NCBI RefSeq assembly: GCF_011751765.2
Contig: NZ_CP061169.1
Location: 1,674,001-1,738,000, forward strand
Direction of reading: 5' to 3'
Length of the DNA stretch: 64,000 nt
Origin: Paramicrobacterium chengjingii
Lineage (GTDB): Bacteria > Actinomycetota > Actinomycetes > Actinomycetales > Microbacteriaceae
Shown: piece by piece, positions 20,627 to 29,292 of the stretch
How positions within the stretch are numbered: position 1 is the stretch's first letter
Layout of the letters: each line of letters begins with the position of its first letter
The notes under the pieces: model-generated
Databases searched by the model: none
Seen by the model: the letters and a program-made list of their open reading frames with translations, nothing else
What the model was told of the DNA's origin: nothing
Made by a program: the position numbers and the translations under genes

Positions 20627-21576
20627 AGGAGTTCCTCTCGTTCGCCGGACAGCAGCAGGTAGAGCGCGGCCATTCGCACCGACACTCCATTGGTCACCTG
20701 TTCGCGCACCGTTGACTGCGCTGAGTCGGCGGCCGAGGCCGAGATCTCGAGGCCACGGTTCATCGGCCCAGGGTGCATCACAATCGTACTCGTCGGAAGT
20801 GAGGAGAAGCGTTCGTCATTCAGCCCCCAACGCCGTGAGTATTCGCGAGAGTTCGGGAAAAACGCGTCATGCATCCGTTCGGCCTGAATTCTCAGAAGCA
20901 TGACGGCGTCCGGTGTGGCGCGAAGCACATCGTCGAGGTCGTACGACACTGTGACCGGCCAGGTGGAGACATCGACGGGAACGAGTGTTGGCGGCGCGAC
21001 GATGGTGATCTCGGCGCCCAGCGTCGAGAGCAGCCAGACGTTCGAGCGTACGACCCGGGAATGCAGGATGTCTCCGACGATGGCGACGTGCATGCCATCG
21101 AGCCCACGGCCTCTGCTGGCCTCGCCATGTGCGCGTTTGCGCATTGTGTATGCGTCGAGAAGAGCCTGGGTCGGATGCTCGTGTGTGCCGTCTCCTGCGT
21201 TCATCACGCCCGCGGAGATCCAACCGCTCGACGCGAGTGTGCGGGGGGCACCGGAAGCGCTGTGCCGAATAACGACGGCATCGGCGCCCATCGCCTCGAG
21301 TGTCTGCGCCGTGTCCTTCAGGCTTTCGCCCTTCGAAACGCTCGAACCCTTGGCGCTGAAGTTGATGACGTCAGCCGACAGGCGCTTCGCCGCAGCTTCG
21401 AATGAAATTCGCGTGCGGGTCGAATCTTCGAAGAAGAGGTTGACGACGGTCTTCCCTCGCAAGGTAGGAAGCTTCTTGATCTCGCGACGCTGTGTCGCGG
21501 CCATGTCTTCTGCGACGTCGAGTAGCGAGATCGCCTCGTCGCGGGTGACGTCCTTTGTCGTGAGCAGGTGACGCAT
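20623..21576 (-). CDS. pyrB: Aspartate carbamoyltransferase catalytic chain
   Basis: Transfers carbamoyl from carbamoyl phosphate to aspartate, the first pyrimidine-specific step. The 317-residue protein has the carbamoyl phosphate site [13 protein letters not shown] near residue 50 and [14 protein letters not shown] near 76, plus HPTQALLD near 137. No regulatory pyrI is adjacent, as usual where PyrR controls the operon. It overlaps the pyrR stop by 1 bp. Confidence 0.97.
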   Translation of the reverse strand: MRHLLTTKDVTRDEAISLLDVAEDMAATQRREIKKLPTLRGKTVVNLFFEDSTRTRISFEAAAKRLSADVINFSAKGSSVSKGESLKDTAQTLEAMGADAVVIRHSASGAPRTLASSGWISAGVMNAGDGTHEHPTQALLDAYTMRKRAHGEASRGRGLDGMHVAIVGDILHSRVVRSNVWLLSTLGAEITIVAPPTLVPVDVSTWPVTVSYDLDDVLRATPDAVMLLRIQAERMHDAFFPNSREYSRRWGLNDERFSSLPTSTIVMHPGPMNRGLEISASAADSAQSTVREQVTNGVSVRMAALYLLLSGEREELL

Positions 21577-22115
21577 CAGTCGCCGATCTCCTCAATGGTC
21601 ACGGCGTCTTCACCGTCGTACTCGAGTACGTGAACGTTGATTCTTTCGTGCGAGGCGGAGGGGAGGTTCTTCCCCACGAAATCGGGTCTGATCGGCAGCT
21701 CGCGATGTCCTCTGTCGATGAGGGTGGCGAGACGAACCGCCCGCGGCCTCCCGATGTCTCCGAGAGCGTCGAGCGCTGCGCGAATCGTGCGTCCGGAATA
21801 CAGAACGTCGTCGACGAGCACCACGGTGACTCCATTGATTCCGCTCTCAGGAATGCTCGTGGGAGCCGGAGCACGTGTCGGATGCCGGTCGAGGTCGTCG
21901 CGATACATGGTGACGTCGAGTGCACCGGACGCGACAGTCGTTCCAGAGATCGAGCTGATCGTCTGGGCAACGCGATCAGCGAGGGCGACGCCCCGGGTTG
22001 GAATGCCGAGTACGACGAGCTTCTCGGCGCCCTTGTTCGATTCGAGGATCTCATGCGCGATGCGTGTGAGTGCTCGAGAGATGTCTGCGGATTGCAGCAC
22101 TGTGCGCATACTCAA
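21576..22115 (-). CDS. pyrR: PyrR pyrimidine operon regulator / uracil phosphoribosyltransferase
   Basis: PyrR binds UMP/UTP and pyr mRNA to lower expression of the operon, and has weak uracil PRTase activity. The PRPP loop is in [20 protein letters not shown] near residues 95-114. Two starts are possible: TTG at 22115, 7 nt after GGGAG, or ATG at 22109, 13 nt after it. I favour the TTG on spacing. It is the first gene of pyrR-pyrB-pyrC-(PH-like)-carA-carB-pyrF, with a PyrR-type RNA motif directly upstream. Confidence 0.94.
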   Translation of the reverse strand: MSMRTVLQSADISRALTRIAHEILESNKGAEKLVVLGIPTRGVALADRVAQTISSISGTTVASGALDVTMYRDDLDRHPTRAPAPTSIPESGINGVTVVLVDDVLYSGRTIRAALDALGDIGRPRAVRLATLIDRGHRELPIRPDFVGKNLPSASHERINVHVLEYDGEDAVTIEEIGD

Positions 22116-22130
22116 TGCGCCACTCCCTTC

Positions 22131-22149
22131 TCCGCCTCTCTGGACGGCA
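22131..22149 (-). promoter_or_regulatory. PyrR-binding RNA motif in the pyrR leader
   Basis: The minus-strand leader reads CCGTCCAGAGAGGCGG, containing TCCAGAGAGG (22144-22135), the conserved core of PyrR-binding RNA loops, flanked by complementary CCG and CGG. The GGGAG ribosome binding site of pyrR (22127-22123) starts only 7 nt after the CGG arm. In Mycobacterium smegmatis PyrR represses translation through such a site; the same mode is inferred here because no terminator stem lies between the motif and pyrR. Confidence 0.75.
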
Positions 22150-22198
22150 TTAAAGGTTGTTGGTGCTCTGATGGTATCTCACGCCGATCATTAAGGCG

Positions 22199-22618
22199 TC
22201 AGAAGGCTCCAGCAGCTTCGGCGATCTTGCCGAGAAGCCCGTTGACGAACCCCGCCGACTCGTCCGTCGACAACGTCTTGGCCAACTCAACAGCTTCATT
22301 GATGGCCACGCCCGTCGGCACCTCGTCATTGTGCAGAATCTCCCACACGCCAATCCGCAGTATCGCGCGGTCGACGGCAGGCATGCGCGCGAGAGTCCAC
22401 CCCTGCGAGTACGTTTCGATCTGCTCGTCGATCTCGGCGCGTGACTCGAGAATCCCATCGATAATGTCGCGGGCGTACAGCCACGACGCCTCACGAGTCG
22501 GCTCGCTCGATGCGCGCTTCGCTTCGGCGCCCAGCGCTTCGACAAGATCTTGCTGCCGCACGTCAGCGCTGTACAGAATATCGATGGCGCGCTTACGCGC
22601 TTTTGAACGGGCGCTCAC
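22199..22618 (-). CDS. nusB: Transcription antitermination protein NusB
   Basis: NusB with NusE/S10 binds boxA RNA and promotes rRNA antitermination. The 139-residue all-helical protein begins SARSKARKRAIDILYSADVR and carries DRAILRIGVWEIL and LAKTLSTDESAGFVNGLLG, typical NusB segments. The GTG start at 22618 overlaps the efp stop by 1 bp (TAGTG), so it is coupled to efp. The pyrR leader begins right after it. Confidence 0.95.
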   Translation of the reverse strand: MSARSKARKRAIDILYSADVRQQDLVEALGAEAKRASSEPTREASWLYARDIIDGILESRAEIDEQIETYSQGWTLARMPAVDRAILRIGVWEILHNDEVPTGVAINEAVELAKTLSTDESAGFVNGLLGKIAEAAGAF

Positions 22619-23181
22619 TAGTCGTTGACGCGTCCGAGGTAGTCACCCGTGCGAGTGTCGACCTTGACCTTGGTGCCGGTCTCAACGAAGAGCGGAACCT
22701 GAATCTCGTACCCAGTCTCGATCGTCGCACCCTTTGTGCCGCCCGTGGAACGATCCCCCTGCAGGCCGGGTTCGGTGTAGGTGATCTCAAGCACGACGGA
22801 TGCGGGCAGCTCCACGTACAAGGGGTTTTCATCGTGCATCGCGATGGTGATCGACTGGTTCTCCAGCATGAAATTTGCTGCGTCACCGACGACCGCCGCG
22901 GGAACCTGAACCTGGTCGTAGTCACTCTGGTTCATGAAGATGAAGGAGTCGCCGTCGTTGTACAGGTAGGTGTAGTCGCGGCGGTCGACGTTCTCGAAGT
23001 CAAGCTTCGTCCCTGCGTTGAACGTCTTGTCGACGGTCTTCCCCGTGACAACGTTCTTGAGCTTCGTGCGAACGAAGGCACCGCCTTTGCCAGGCTTGAC
23101 GTGCTGAAACTCGATGACGCTCCACAGGTTGCCGTCAATGCTGAGGACGGCTCCGTTCTTGATGTCAGCGGTTGATGCCAT
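22618..23181 (-). CDS. efp: Elongation factor P
   Basis: EF-P rescues ribosomes stalled at polyproline. The 187-residue protein has the expected KOW-like domain I and two OB domains. The loop tip reads [10 protein letters not shown] near residues 30-39, where the lysine is the usual modification site; no modification enzyme is nearby. The ATG at 23181 is preceded by a plausible promoter at 23236-23264. Confidence 0.96.
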   Translation of the reverse strand: MASTADIKNGAVLSIDGNLWSVIEFQHVKPGKGGAFVRTKLKNVVTGKTVDKTFNAGTKLDFENVDRRDYTYLYNDGDSFIFMNQSDYDQVQVPAAVVGDAANFMLENQSITIAMHDENPLYVELPASVVLEITYTEPGLQGDRSTGGTKGATIETGYEIQVPLFVETGTKVKVDTRTGDYLGRVND

Positions 23182-23235
23182 GAATTGGATGTCCGTTCAG
23201 TGGAAGATGAGGGGCCGAAACTGGCCCAGCACACG

Positions 23236-23264
23236 AGTTTACCGGCAGAGACTTGCGCCGCCAA
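23236..23264 (-). promoter_or_regulatory. Putative promoter for efp-nusB
   Basis: Minus-strand TTGGCG (23264-23259) and TAAACT (23241-23236) are separated by 17 bp, each matching four of six consensus bases for housekeeping sigma. The predicted start would give a leader of about 50 nt before the efp ATG. Inferred from spacing and position only. Confidence 0.4.
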
Positions 23265-23280
23265 AGGCGCGGCACTGCGG

Positions 23281-23709
23281 TTAGCGCAGCAGCTGCGCGA
23301 CAGCGAGCCGATACGAGTCGAAACCGAACCCGGCGATGACTCCCGTTGCGACCGATGTCAGCACACTCGTATGACGAAATTTCTCACGTGCGTGAGGGTT
23401 TGAGATGTGCACTTCGATCACCGGAACCCCGGCGGTTGTCACCATCTCGACGGCATCGTGCAGCGCGTACGAGTAATGCGACCATGCGCCTGCGTTGAGC
23501 ACAACGGGCGTCGAAGCATCCATGGCCTCGTGTAGCCAACCCAGCAGCTCGCCTTCGGTATCGGTTTGCCGCAGCTCGATGTCGTGCCCCTGCGCCTCGG
23601 CGCTGAGTTCGATTCGAAGATCCTCAAGCGTGCGTGTGCCGTAAACGTCGGGCACACGAGTGCCGAGCCTGCCGAGGTTTGGTCCGTTGAGAACGAGAAC
23701 GCGCGTCAT
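23281..23709 (-). CDS. aroQ: 3-dehydroquinate dehydratase, type II
   Basis: Dehydrates 3-dehydroquinate to 3-dehydroshikimate. The 142-residue protein is the small dodecameric type II enzyme: VLVLNGPNLGRLGTR at the N-terminus with the catalytic Tyr in PDVYGTRTL, NAGAWSHYSYAL near residue 72 and the catalytic His in VIEVHISNPHAREKFRH. It lies 16 bp after aroB. Confidence 0.95.
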   Translation of the reverse strand: MTRVLVLNGPNLGRLGTRVPDVYGTRTLEDLRIELSAEAQGHDIELRQTDTEGELLGWLHEAMDASTPVVLNAGAWSHYSYALHDAVEMVTTAGVPVIEVHISNPHAREKFRHTSVLTSVATGVIAGFGFDSYRLAVAQLLR

Positions 23710-23725
23710 ACCGAAAGCCTAGAGC

Positions 23726-24802
23726 CTAGGACCCGATTTCCTGATAAGCAGAGAAAAGCAATGACTGGTCGGGAGCCGGAAGCACCGACGGACGGCCGAT
23801 GTCGTCGAGAACAATGAAGCGCAACAGTCCCGCGCGCGCCTTCTTGTCGCGCTGCATGGTGGCGAGGAGAGTCTGCCAACGTCCGATCGGGTACTCCAGA
23901 GGAAGGGAAAGCGAACCGAGGATGCTGCGATGGCGATCGACAGCCTCATCAGACAGCCGTCCGGCAAGACGCGAGAGTTCGGCAGCGAACATCATCCCGA
24001 TGCTGACGGCTGCTCCGTGCCGCCATTGATAGCGCTCAGTATGCTCGATAGCGTGACCGAGGGTGTGCCCGTAATTGAGGATCTCTCTCAGCCCCGACTC
24101 ACGGAAGTCCTCTCCGACAACGCGCGCCTTGACACCGATCGACAGTTCGACGACACGACGGAACTGCTCACTTGTGGGATCGGTGACGCTGTCGACATCA
24201 TCTTCGATGAGGTCGAGAATCTCGGGCTCGGCTATGAAGCCGCACTTCGCAATTTCAGCGAATCCCGCAAGGACGTCGTTCCGTGGCAGCGGCTCGAGTG
24301 TGTCGAGGTCTGCGACGACCGCGCGCGGCGCATAGAACGCGCCGACGAGGTTCTTTCCTTCGGCCGTGTTGATTCCGGTCTTTCCCCCGACAGCGGCGTC
24401 GACCATGCCGAGCACTGTTGTCGGAATCTGCACGAGTTCAACGCCTCGGAGCCATGTCGCCGCGACGAATCCGGCGAGATCGGTTACGGCTCCTCCGCCG
24501 AAGCCGATGACGGCATCTGTACGGGTGAAATCGGCCTGGCCCATGATCTGCCAGCAGAATGCCGCGACCTCTACGCGCTTGCCCGCTTCGGCATCCGGAA
24601 TCTCGGCGAGAAGCACCTGGCGTTCGCCGGATAACGCCGCACGAAGCTCTTCCGCGGCCTTGGAGAGGGTTGGTGGATGCACGATCAGCACCTTTGCCAC
24701 CGAGGCGCTGAGCTGTGCGCCGACGTCATGGCGCGTGGCCCTGCCGATCGAAACACTGTACGGGGCGGCGCCCTCGACATCGATCGTTGTGGTCTCCGTC
24801 AT
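23726..24802 (-). CDS. aroB: 3-dehydroquinate synthase
   Basis: Cyclises DAHP to 3-dehydroquinate using NAD and zinc. GFGGGAVTDLAGFVAATWLRG near residue 97 is the nucleotide-binding core, and the zinc-site region includes GHTLGHAIEH near residue 250. I start at the ATG at 24802 (358 aa, normal for the family), 16 bp after the aroK stop; the frame extends to 24853 but would overlap aroK and adds no conserved sequence. Confidence 0.95.
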   Translation of the reverse strand: MTETTTIDVEGAAPYSVSIGRATRHDVGAQLSASVAKVLIVHPPTLSKAAEELRAALSGERQVLLAEIPDAEAGKRVEVAAFCWQIMGQADFTRTDAVIGFGGGAVTDLAGFVAATWLRGVELVQIPTTVLGMVDAAVGGKTGINTAEGKNLVGAFYAPRAVVADLDTLEPLPRNDVLAGFAEIAKCGFIAEPEILDLIEDDVDSVTDPTSEQFRRVVELSIGVKARVVGEDFRESGLREILNYGHTLGHAIEHTERYQWRHGAAVSIGMMFAAELSRLAGRLSDEAVDRHRSILGSLSLPLEYPIGRWQTLLATMQRDKKARAGLLRFIVLDDIGRPSVLPAPDQSLLFSAYQEIGS

Positions 24803-24818
24803 GCTGTCCTTTCTTCCG

Positions 24819-25319
24819 TCACTGAGTCGCCCAGGCAGTGATCTCGTCGGCAATGCGCGAAATCGGCCGAGCTGAGGTGTCGAAGCTCACTGTCGCGAGT
24901 CGGGTGTAGATGGGGCGGCGCTCGTCGTAGATGCGTTGCCAGGCATCTGTCCCGTCTTTGAGGAGCGGTCGCTTCGAGGTGTTCATGCGTGCGAGCACGG
25001 CATCCGCGGCGACGGTGAGCTCGATGACGGTGTGCCGCTCGAGAAGGTGTTGCGACTCCGCATCGAGCACGGCGCCTCCCCCGAGGGAAACGACGGCGCT
25101 CTCGCCGAGAGCGTCGGCAACGGCCTGGCGTTCGAGAGCGCGGAAATGTGCTTCTCCGTATGTCTCGAAGATGCCGGTGATGGCGCCGTGCTCGGCGGCG
25201 ATCACCTTGTCTGTGTCAATAAATCGAACACCGAGCGCCCGTGCGACGCGTCGGCCGATGCGGGTTTTGCCTGACCCCATGGGCCCGATAAATACCAGGG
25301 GTAGCTGTTTCGTCAACAC
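24819..25319 (-). CDS. aroK: Shikimate kinase
   Basis: Phosphorylates shikimate with ATP. The P-loop FIGPMGSGKTRIGRRVA is near residue 10, the shikimate-binding DTDK motif near 36 and SLGGGAVL near 79. The likely start is GTG at 25319, 1 bp after the aroC stop (166 aa, the usual length). No clear ribosome binding site precedes it, so translation probably depends on coupling to aroC; a TTG at 25316 is the alternative. Confidence 0.92.
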   Translation of the reverse strand: MLTKQLPLVFIGPMGSGKTRIGRRVARALGVRFIDTDKVIAAEHGAITGIFETYGEAHFRALERQAVADALGESAVVSLGGGAVLDAESQHLLERHTVIELTVAADAVLARMNTSKRPLLKDGTDAWQRIYDERRPIYTRLATVSFDTSARPISRIADEITAWATQ

Positions 25320-25320
25320 G

Positions 25321-26529
25321 TCAGAGTGAACCGTCTGAGGTCCCGGCGGTGCGGAGCGTATGGGGAATGCTCCCGAGATAACCGTCGAGGTTGCGCCGCG
25401 TTTCACCGACGGAATCTCCACCGAACTTCTCAAGCATGGCGTCGGCGAGGACGAGGGCGACCATTGCCTCGGCGACGACTCCTGCCGCCGGCACCGCACA
25501 CACGTCGGAGCGTTGATGGTGTGCGGTCGCCTCGTCGCCAGTGACGACGTCGACAGTGCGCAGAGCTCGCGGCACCGTTGCGATGGGTTTCATCCCGGCG
25601 CGGACGCGCAGAACCGTTCCCGTCGACATGCCACCTTCGGTTCCTCCGGCACGGTCACTTGTGCGCCGGATCGTGCCGTCGTCTGTGTAGAGCTCGTCGT
25701 GAGCCTGCGAGCCTCGTCGTGTTGTCGTGGTGAAGCCGTCGCCCACCTCCACGCCCTTGATGGCTTGAATGCCCATGAGCGCCTGTGCCAGTCGGCCGTC
25801 GAGTCGGCGATCCCAATGAACGTGTGACCCGAGTCCAGGAGGGACATTGTATGCGAGCACCTCGACGACGCCGCCCAGAGTGTCGCCGGCTTTGCGGGCA
25901 TCGTCGACCTCGGCGACCATCTGCTCGCTCGTCTGGGCGTGAAAGCAGCGCAGCGGATCGTCATCGAGCTGAGCAAGATTCTCGGGATGCGGCAACGGAG
26001 CGTCGTCCGGTACACGGATGGGCCCGATGGACAGCGTGTGACTCACAAGTGTGACGCCGAGCTCTGCGAGGAAGGCCTTAGCGACAGCGCCAAGTGCAAC
26101 GCGAGCAGCGGTCTCGCGGGCACTGGCGCGTTCGAGAATCGGTCGCGCAGTATCGAATCCGTACTTTTGCATGCCCACGAGATCGGCGTGTCCTGGGCGA
26201 GGGCGTGTGAGGGGCGCTCCGCGTCCTCGTGACTTTTCGCTGAGTTCTGTGGGCTCAGGGTTCATCACTTCGACCCACTTCGGCCACTCTGTATTGCCGA
26301 TGCGAATCGCGACAGGGCTCCCAAGGGACTCGCCCTGCACGACTCCGCCTGAAAGATTGAGCTCATCTTGCTCAAACTTCATGCGGCTGCCTCGGCCATA
26401 GCCGAGTTTGCGTCGGGCGAGGTCAGCACGAATGGCGTCGATCGATACCGGCACCCCCGCAGGAAGTCCCTCGAGCACGGCAATGAGTTCGGGGCCGTGG
26501 GATTCCCCGGCCGTGAGCCAACGAAGCAT
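25321..26529 (-). CDS. aroC: Chorismate synthase
   Basis: Converts EPSP to chorismate, the branch point that feeds TrpE, using reduced FMN. The 402-residue protein shows [20 protein letters not shown] at the N-terminus, [17 protein letters not shown] near residue 103 and [15 protein letters not shown] near 133, all conserved in the family. It precedes aroK by 1 bp and follows aroE after 56 bp. The EPSP synthase gene aroA is not in the window. Confidence 0.97.
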   Translation of the reverse strand: MLRWLTAGESHGPELIAVLEGLPAGVPVSIDAIRADLARRKLGYGRGSRMKFEQDELNLSGGVVQGESLGSPVAIRIGNTEWPKWVEVMNPEPTELSEKSRGRGAPLTRPRPGHADLVGMQKYGFDTARPILERASARETAARVALGAVAKAFLAELGVTLVSHTLSIGPIRVPDDAPLPHPENLAQLDDDPLRCFHAQTSEQMVAEVDDARKAGDTLGGVVEVLAYNVPPGLGSHVHWDRRLDGRLAQALMGIQAIKGVEVGDGFTTTTRRGSQAHDELYTDDGTIRRTSDRAGGTEGGMSTGTVLRVRAGMKPIATVPRALRTVDVVTGDEATAHHQRSDVCAVPAAGVVAEAMVALVLADAMLEKFGGDSVGETRRNLDGYLGSIPHTLRTAGTSDGSL

Positions 26530-26585
26530 GACTCCATCTTTCCACAGCGACAGCGTGCGGCCGACCGTGTGTCAGAGTGATGGCC

Positions 26586-27431
26586 TCACGCCATCCCATC
26601 GGCGGGAAGATTGACGGCTTTGAGCATCGCTGCGATGACGCGGTCTTCGCCAGGAAGGGGCGTGTGCGGTGACCCGGAATCGAAGATGCGCACCTGCAAC
26701 AGCGCCTGGTGAGCGAGCATGGCGAGGCCATTGATCACCCGGCCCTGCTCCGCGTTCCAGGCCCGGGCCAGTTCACTCGGCCAGGGCGAATAAGCGACGT
26801 CAAGAAGAAGCGCCTGCCGACGGCTCTCTGGCGCGTATTGCTCCGGACTCCCGACGCCGCCGGGGAGGGTGCTGATGACTAGATCTGCATCCAGGGTGGA
26901 AGGCTGTGACCTGAACTTCATGATCTCTATGTCCACGTCGACGGAAGCGGCCAACGGCACGAGCCTTTTCGCACGCTCGGGGGTGCGCACTGAAACCTCT
27001 ACGTGCGACGCACCGAGGCGGGCAGCGGCGACGACGGCAGAGGTCGCTGTCGCCCCTCCCCCGAGAATCATCACGGATTGCGGCGCGGAGGTGCCTGCTG
27101 CGCGCACCGCCCGCATGATTCCACCGACATCCGTGTTGAACCCGGCAACCGGCCCATTGTTCAGCCGAAGCGTGTTCACCGCACCGGTCAGCTCGGCATC
27201 ATCGTCATGAACCACGGATGCCGCGAACGCCGCGTTCTTGAGCGGCATTGTCAGCGACAGTCCGCGCCACGATGAATCACACGTCTCGAGAAAGCGAGAA
27301 AGCTCATGCTCGCGAAGTTCTCTGCGCTCATAACTCCACGCACGCCCCAGCACCGTGTAGGCGGCGTAATGCAGCGCGGGAGACTGCGAATGCGCGATCG
27401 GAGAGCCGAGTACGGCAAGTCGATCGCTCAT
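26586..27431 (-). CDS. aroE: Shikimate dehydrogenase
   Basis: Reduces 3-dehydroshikimate to shikimate with NADPH. The N-terminal substrate domain has GSPIAHSQSPALHYAAY near residue 9 and the catalytic lysine in LTMPLKNAAF; AGFNTDVGGI supplies the conserved Asn/Asp. The Rossmann domain has LGGGATATSAV. I chose the ATG at 27431 (281 aa), which overlaps the mltG stop by 1 bp (TGATG); an ATG at 27437 is also possible. The longer frame to 27560 lies inside mltG. Confidence 0.93.
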   Translation of the reverse strand: MSDRLAVLGSPIAHSQSPALHYAAYTVLGRAWSYERRELREHELSRFLETCDSSWRGLSLTMPLKNAAFAASVVHDDDAELTGAVNTLRLNNGPVAGFNTDVGGIMRAVRAAGTSAPQSVMILGGGATATSAVVAAARLGASHVEVSVRTPERAKRLVPLAASVDVDIEIMKFRSQPSTLDADLVISTLPGGVGSPEQYAPESRRQALLLDVAYSPWPSELARAWNAEQGRVINGLAMLAHQALLQVRIFDSGSPHTPLPGEDRVIAAMLKAVNLPADGMA

Positions 27432-28804
27432 CAGCATCCGTTTCCGGGGTTTGCCTCGCACCAGGCGCGCAATTTCTCGACTGCCTTCTCGTGCTCTGCG
27501 TTGGTCGTGGAGAACACGGTCTCCCCCGTTTTCAGATTGACAGTCACGAAGTAGAGCCAATCTCCTGCCACGGGGTTGACGGCGGCGTCGATGGCGAGGT
27601 CCCCTGGGCTGGCAATGGGGCCGATCGGAAGTCCTTTGTGTTTATACGTGTTCCATGGACTGTCCGACTCGAGGGCTTCCTTGCTTGACCAGACCGAATC
27701 GCCGTCGGTGTCGACGCCGTATTGCGCTGTCGAGTCCATTTGCAGTTTCATCCCGGCATCGAGGCGGTTCTGGATCACTCGGGACACCTTGTAGAAGTCG
27801 TCTTGCTGTCGAGCTTCCCTCTGAATAATCGAGGCGATCGTCAGAACGTGCTCCCGATTCTCGGGGGCGACATTCGCATCGTCGAGCGCCGTGATCGTTC
27901 GAGACACGAGTTTCTGAATAACGTCGTGGGCACTCATGTCCGGCTCGAACTGGTAGACGGCGGGGAAAAGCCAGCCTTCGATGGAAGGCGCTGTTTTCGG
28001 AATTCCGAAGTCGGCCGGGTTCGCAGCGGCCTCGCGGAGGTCGTCAAGAGGGATCTCTGTTGCGTCGCTGACGAGGGTGAGAATCGCCTCTCCCGAGAGT
28101 CCCTCGCGGATCAGCGCCGTGCGTTCAACCTTATTGTCTTCGTCAAGCAGCGCAGTGAGTGCCGCACGGGCACTCATCTTCTTTTTGAGCGAATACGTGC
28201 CCGGTTGGAACGTCGGCTCGGGATCCTGCGTGAGTAGCAGCTGATAGAACGCCTTCGCCGTTTTCGTGACGCCCGATTCCGCCAGCGTCGCTGCGATGTC
28301 AGAGCCGGTGTCGCCTTCGGCGATGACGACGAGCACCTCGCCTTGCCCACCGCCCTCGTAGTCGGTTGGTTCTTCCCAGCCCATCACACTGCGAATCTGC
28401 GGCTCGAAGGTATTCCACACATAGACGCCGCTGGCCACGATGGCGGCGATGACAACGATGGGAAGCACCGTCCAGAGAATGATGTTGGAGCGCTTCTTGG
28501 GCTTCTTCAGCGATGTTTGGGCACGGCGACGCCGTGCCGCGCGGTCGTCAGCTGCCGACGGTGAAACGAGAAGGTCGAAGCTGGATGTAATGGGATCCGT
28601 CGCGGTCGGTGACGAGGAGTCGTCACTGGGTGACGTGTCGTCATCGCCCGGCTGATTAGGCGTACCGGCATCATCCTGTTCCGCGCTCCGGCGCTTCCGT
28701 CGCTCTTTGCGAGACAGCTGTCGGCCTCCGGCAACCGGCTCGTCCGTCGGTTCCTCGAACAGATGGCGAAGGGGATCCTCGCCTGGGGTGGGCTCACTGG
28801 GCAT
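27431..28804 (-). CDS. mltG: Endolytic murein transglycosylase MltG
   Basis: Cleaves nascent glycan strands at the outer face of the membrane and helps set glycan length. The 457-residue protein has an acidic, disordered cytoplasmic N-terminus (~residues 1-105), one transmembrane helix (~107-128) and an extracellular YceG domain with ASIIQREARQQ, which carries the catalytic glutamate, followed by NRLDAGMKLQMDSTAQY. It lies 6 bp after ruvX. The long N-terminal tail is common in actinobacterial homologues. Confidence 0.93.
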   Translation of the reverse strand: MPSEPTPGEDPLRHLFEEPTDEPVAGGRQLSRKERRKRRSAEQDDAGTPNQPGDDDTSPSDDSSSPTATDPITSSFDLLVSPSAADDRAARRRRAQTSLKKPKKRSNIILWTVLPIVVIAAIVASGVYVWNTFEPQIRSVMGWEEPTDYEGGGQGEVLVVIAEGDTGSDIAATLAESGVTKTAKAFYQLLLTQDPEPTFQPGTYSLKKKMSARAALTALLDEDNKVERTALIREGLSGEAILTLVSDATEIPLDDLREAAANPADFGIPKTAPSIEGWLFPAVYQFEPDMSAHDVIQKLVSRTITALDDANVAPENREHVLTIASIIQREARQQDDFYKVSRVIQNRLDAGMKLQMDSTAQYGVDTDGDSVWSSKEALESDSPWNTYKHKGLPIGPIASPGDLAIDAAVNPVAGDWLYFVTVNLKTGETVFSTTNAEHEKAVEKLRAWCEANPGNGC

Positions 28805-28810
28805 TCGTAC

Positions 28811-29290
28811 TCACGATTCCGGTGTTGTCTCCACCCAGGTTCCGGGTGGCTCTGACGTCGACTTCTCGGTGTCGATAGCATGTTGCAGAATGATCACAGC
28901 CGCAACTTGATCAATGATCTTACGGGAACGCTTCTGGGAGCGGCCGGTGTCTCGCAGTGCTGAATGAGCAGTGACTGTTGACAGCCGCTCGTCAACGAGT
29001 CGAACCGGACGACCCGCCGCACCGGCCAGTCGTTGCGCGAATGCGACGGCATCATCCGTCGACGCAGTGTTTGATCCGGACAGCGACAGCGGAAGCCCGA
29101 CAACAATCTCGATGGCATTCTGCTCATTCGCGATTGCGACGATCCGAAGAACATCTGCGGAACCCGCTGCGTCACGCGCAACGGTCTCCACAGGGGTGGC
29201 GAGCGTTCCGAGGGGATCGCATCGGGCAACACCAATGCGGGCTTTGCCTACGTCGACGCCCAGTCGCACTCCCGTGCGAAATTCGCCCAC
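28811..29290 (-). CDS. ruvX: RuvX / YqgF-type putative Holliday junction resolvase
   Basis: An RNase H-like nuclease implicated in pre-16S rRNA 5' end processing and in junction resolution in mycobacteria. The 159-residue protein starts at GTG 29290, with LGVDVGKARIGVA (first catalytic Asp) near residue 10, IVVGLPLSLSG near 62 and LVDERLSTVTA near 98. It lies 2 bp after alaS and 6 bp before mltG. An acidic/Pro-rich tail extends past the core. Confidence 0.92.
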   Translation of the reverse strand: MGEFRTGVRLGVDVGKARIGVARCDPLGTLATPVETVARDAAGSADVLRIVAIANEQNAIEIVVGLPLSLSGSNTASTDDAVAFAQRLAGAAGRPVRLVDERLSTVTAHSALRDTGRSQKRSRKIIDQVAAVIILQHAIDTEKSTSEPPGTWVETTPES

Positions 29291-29292
29291 TC

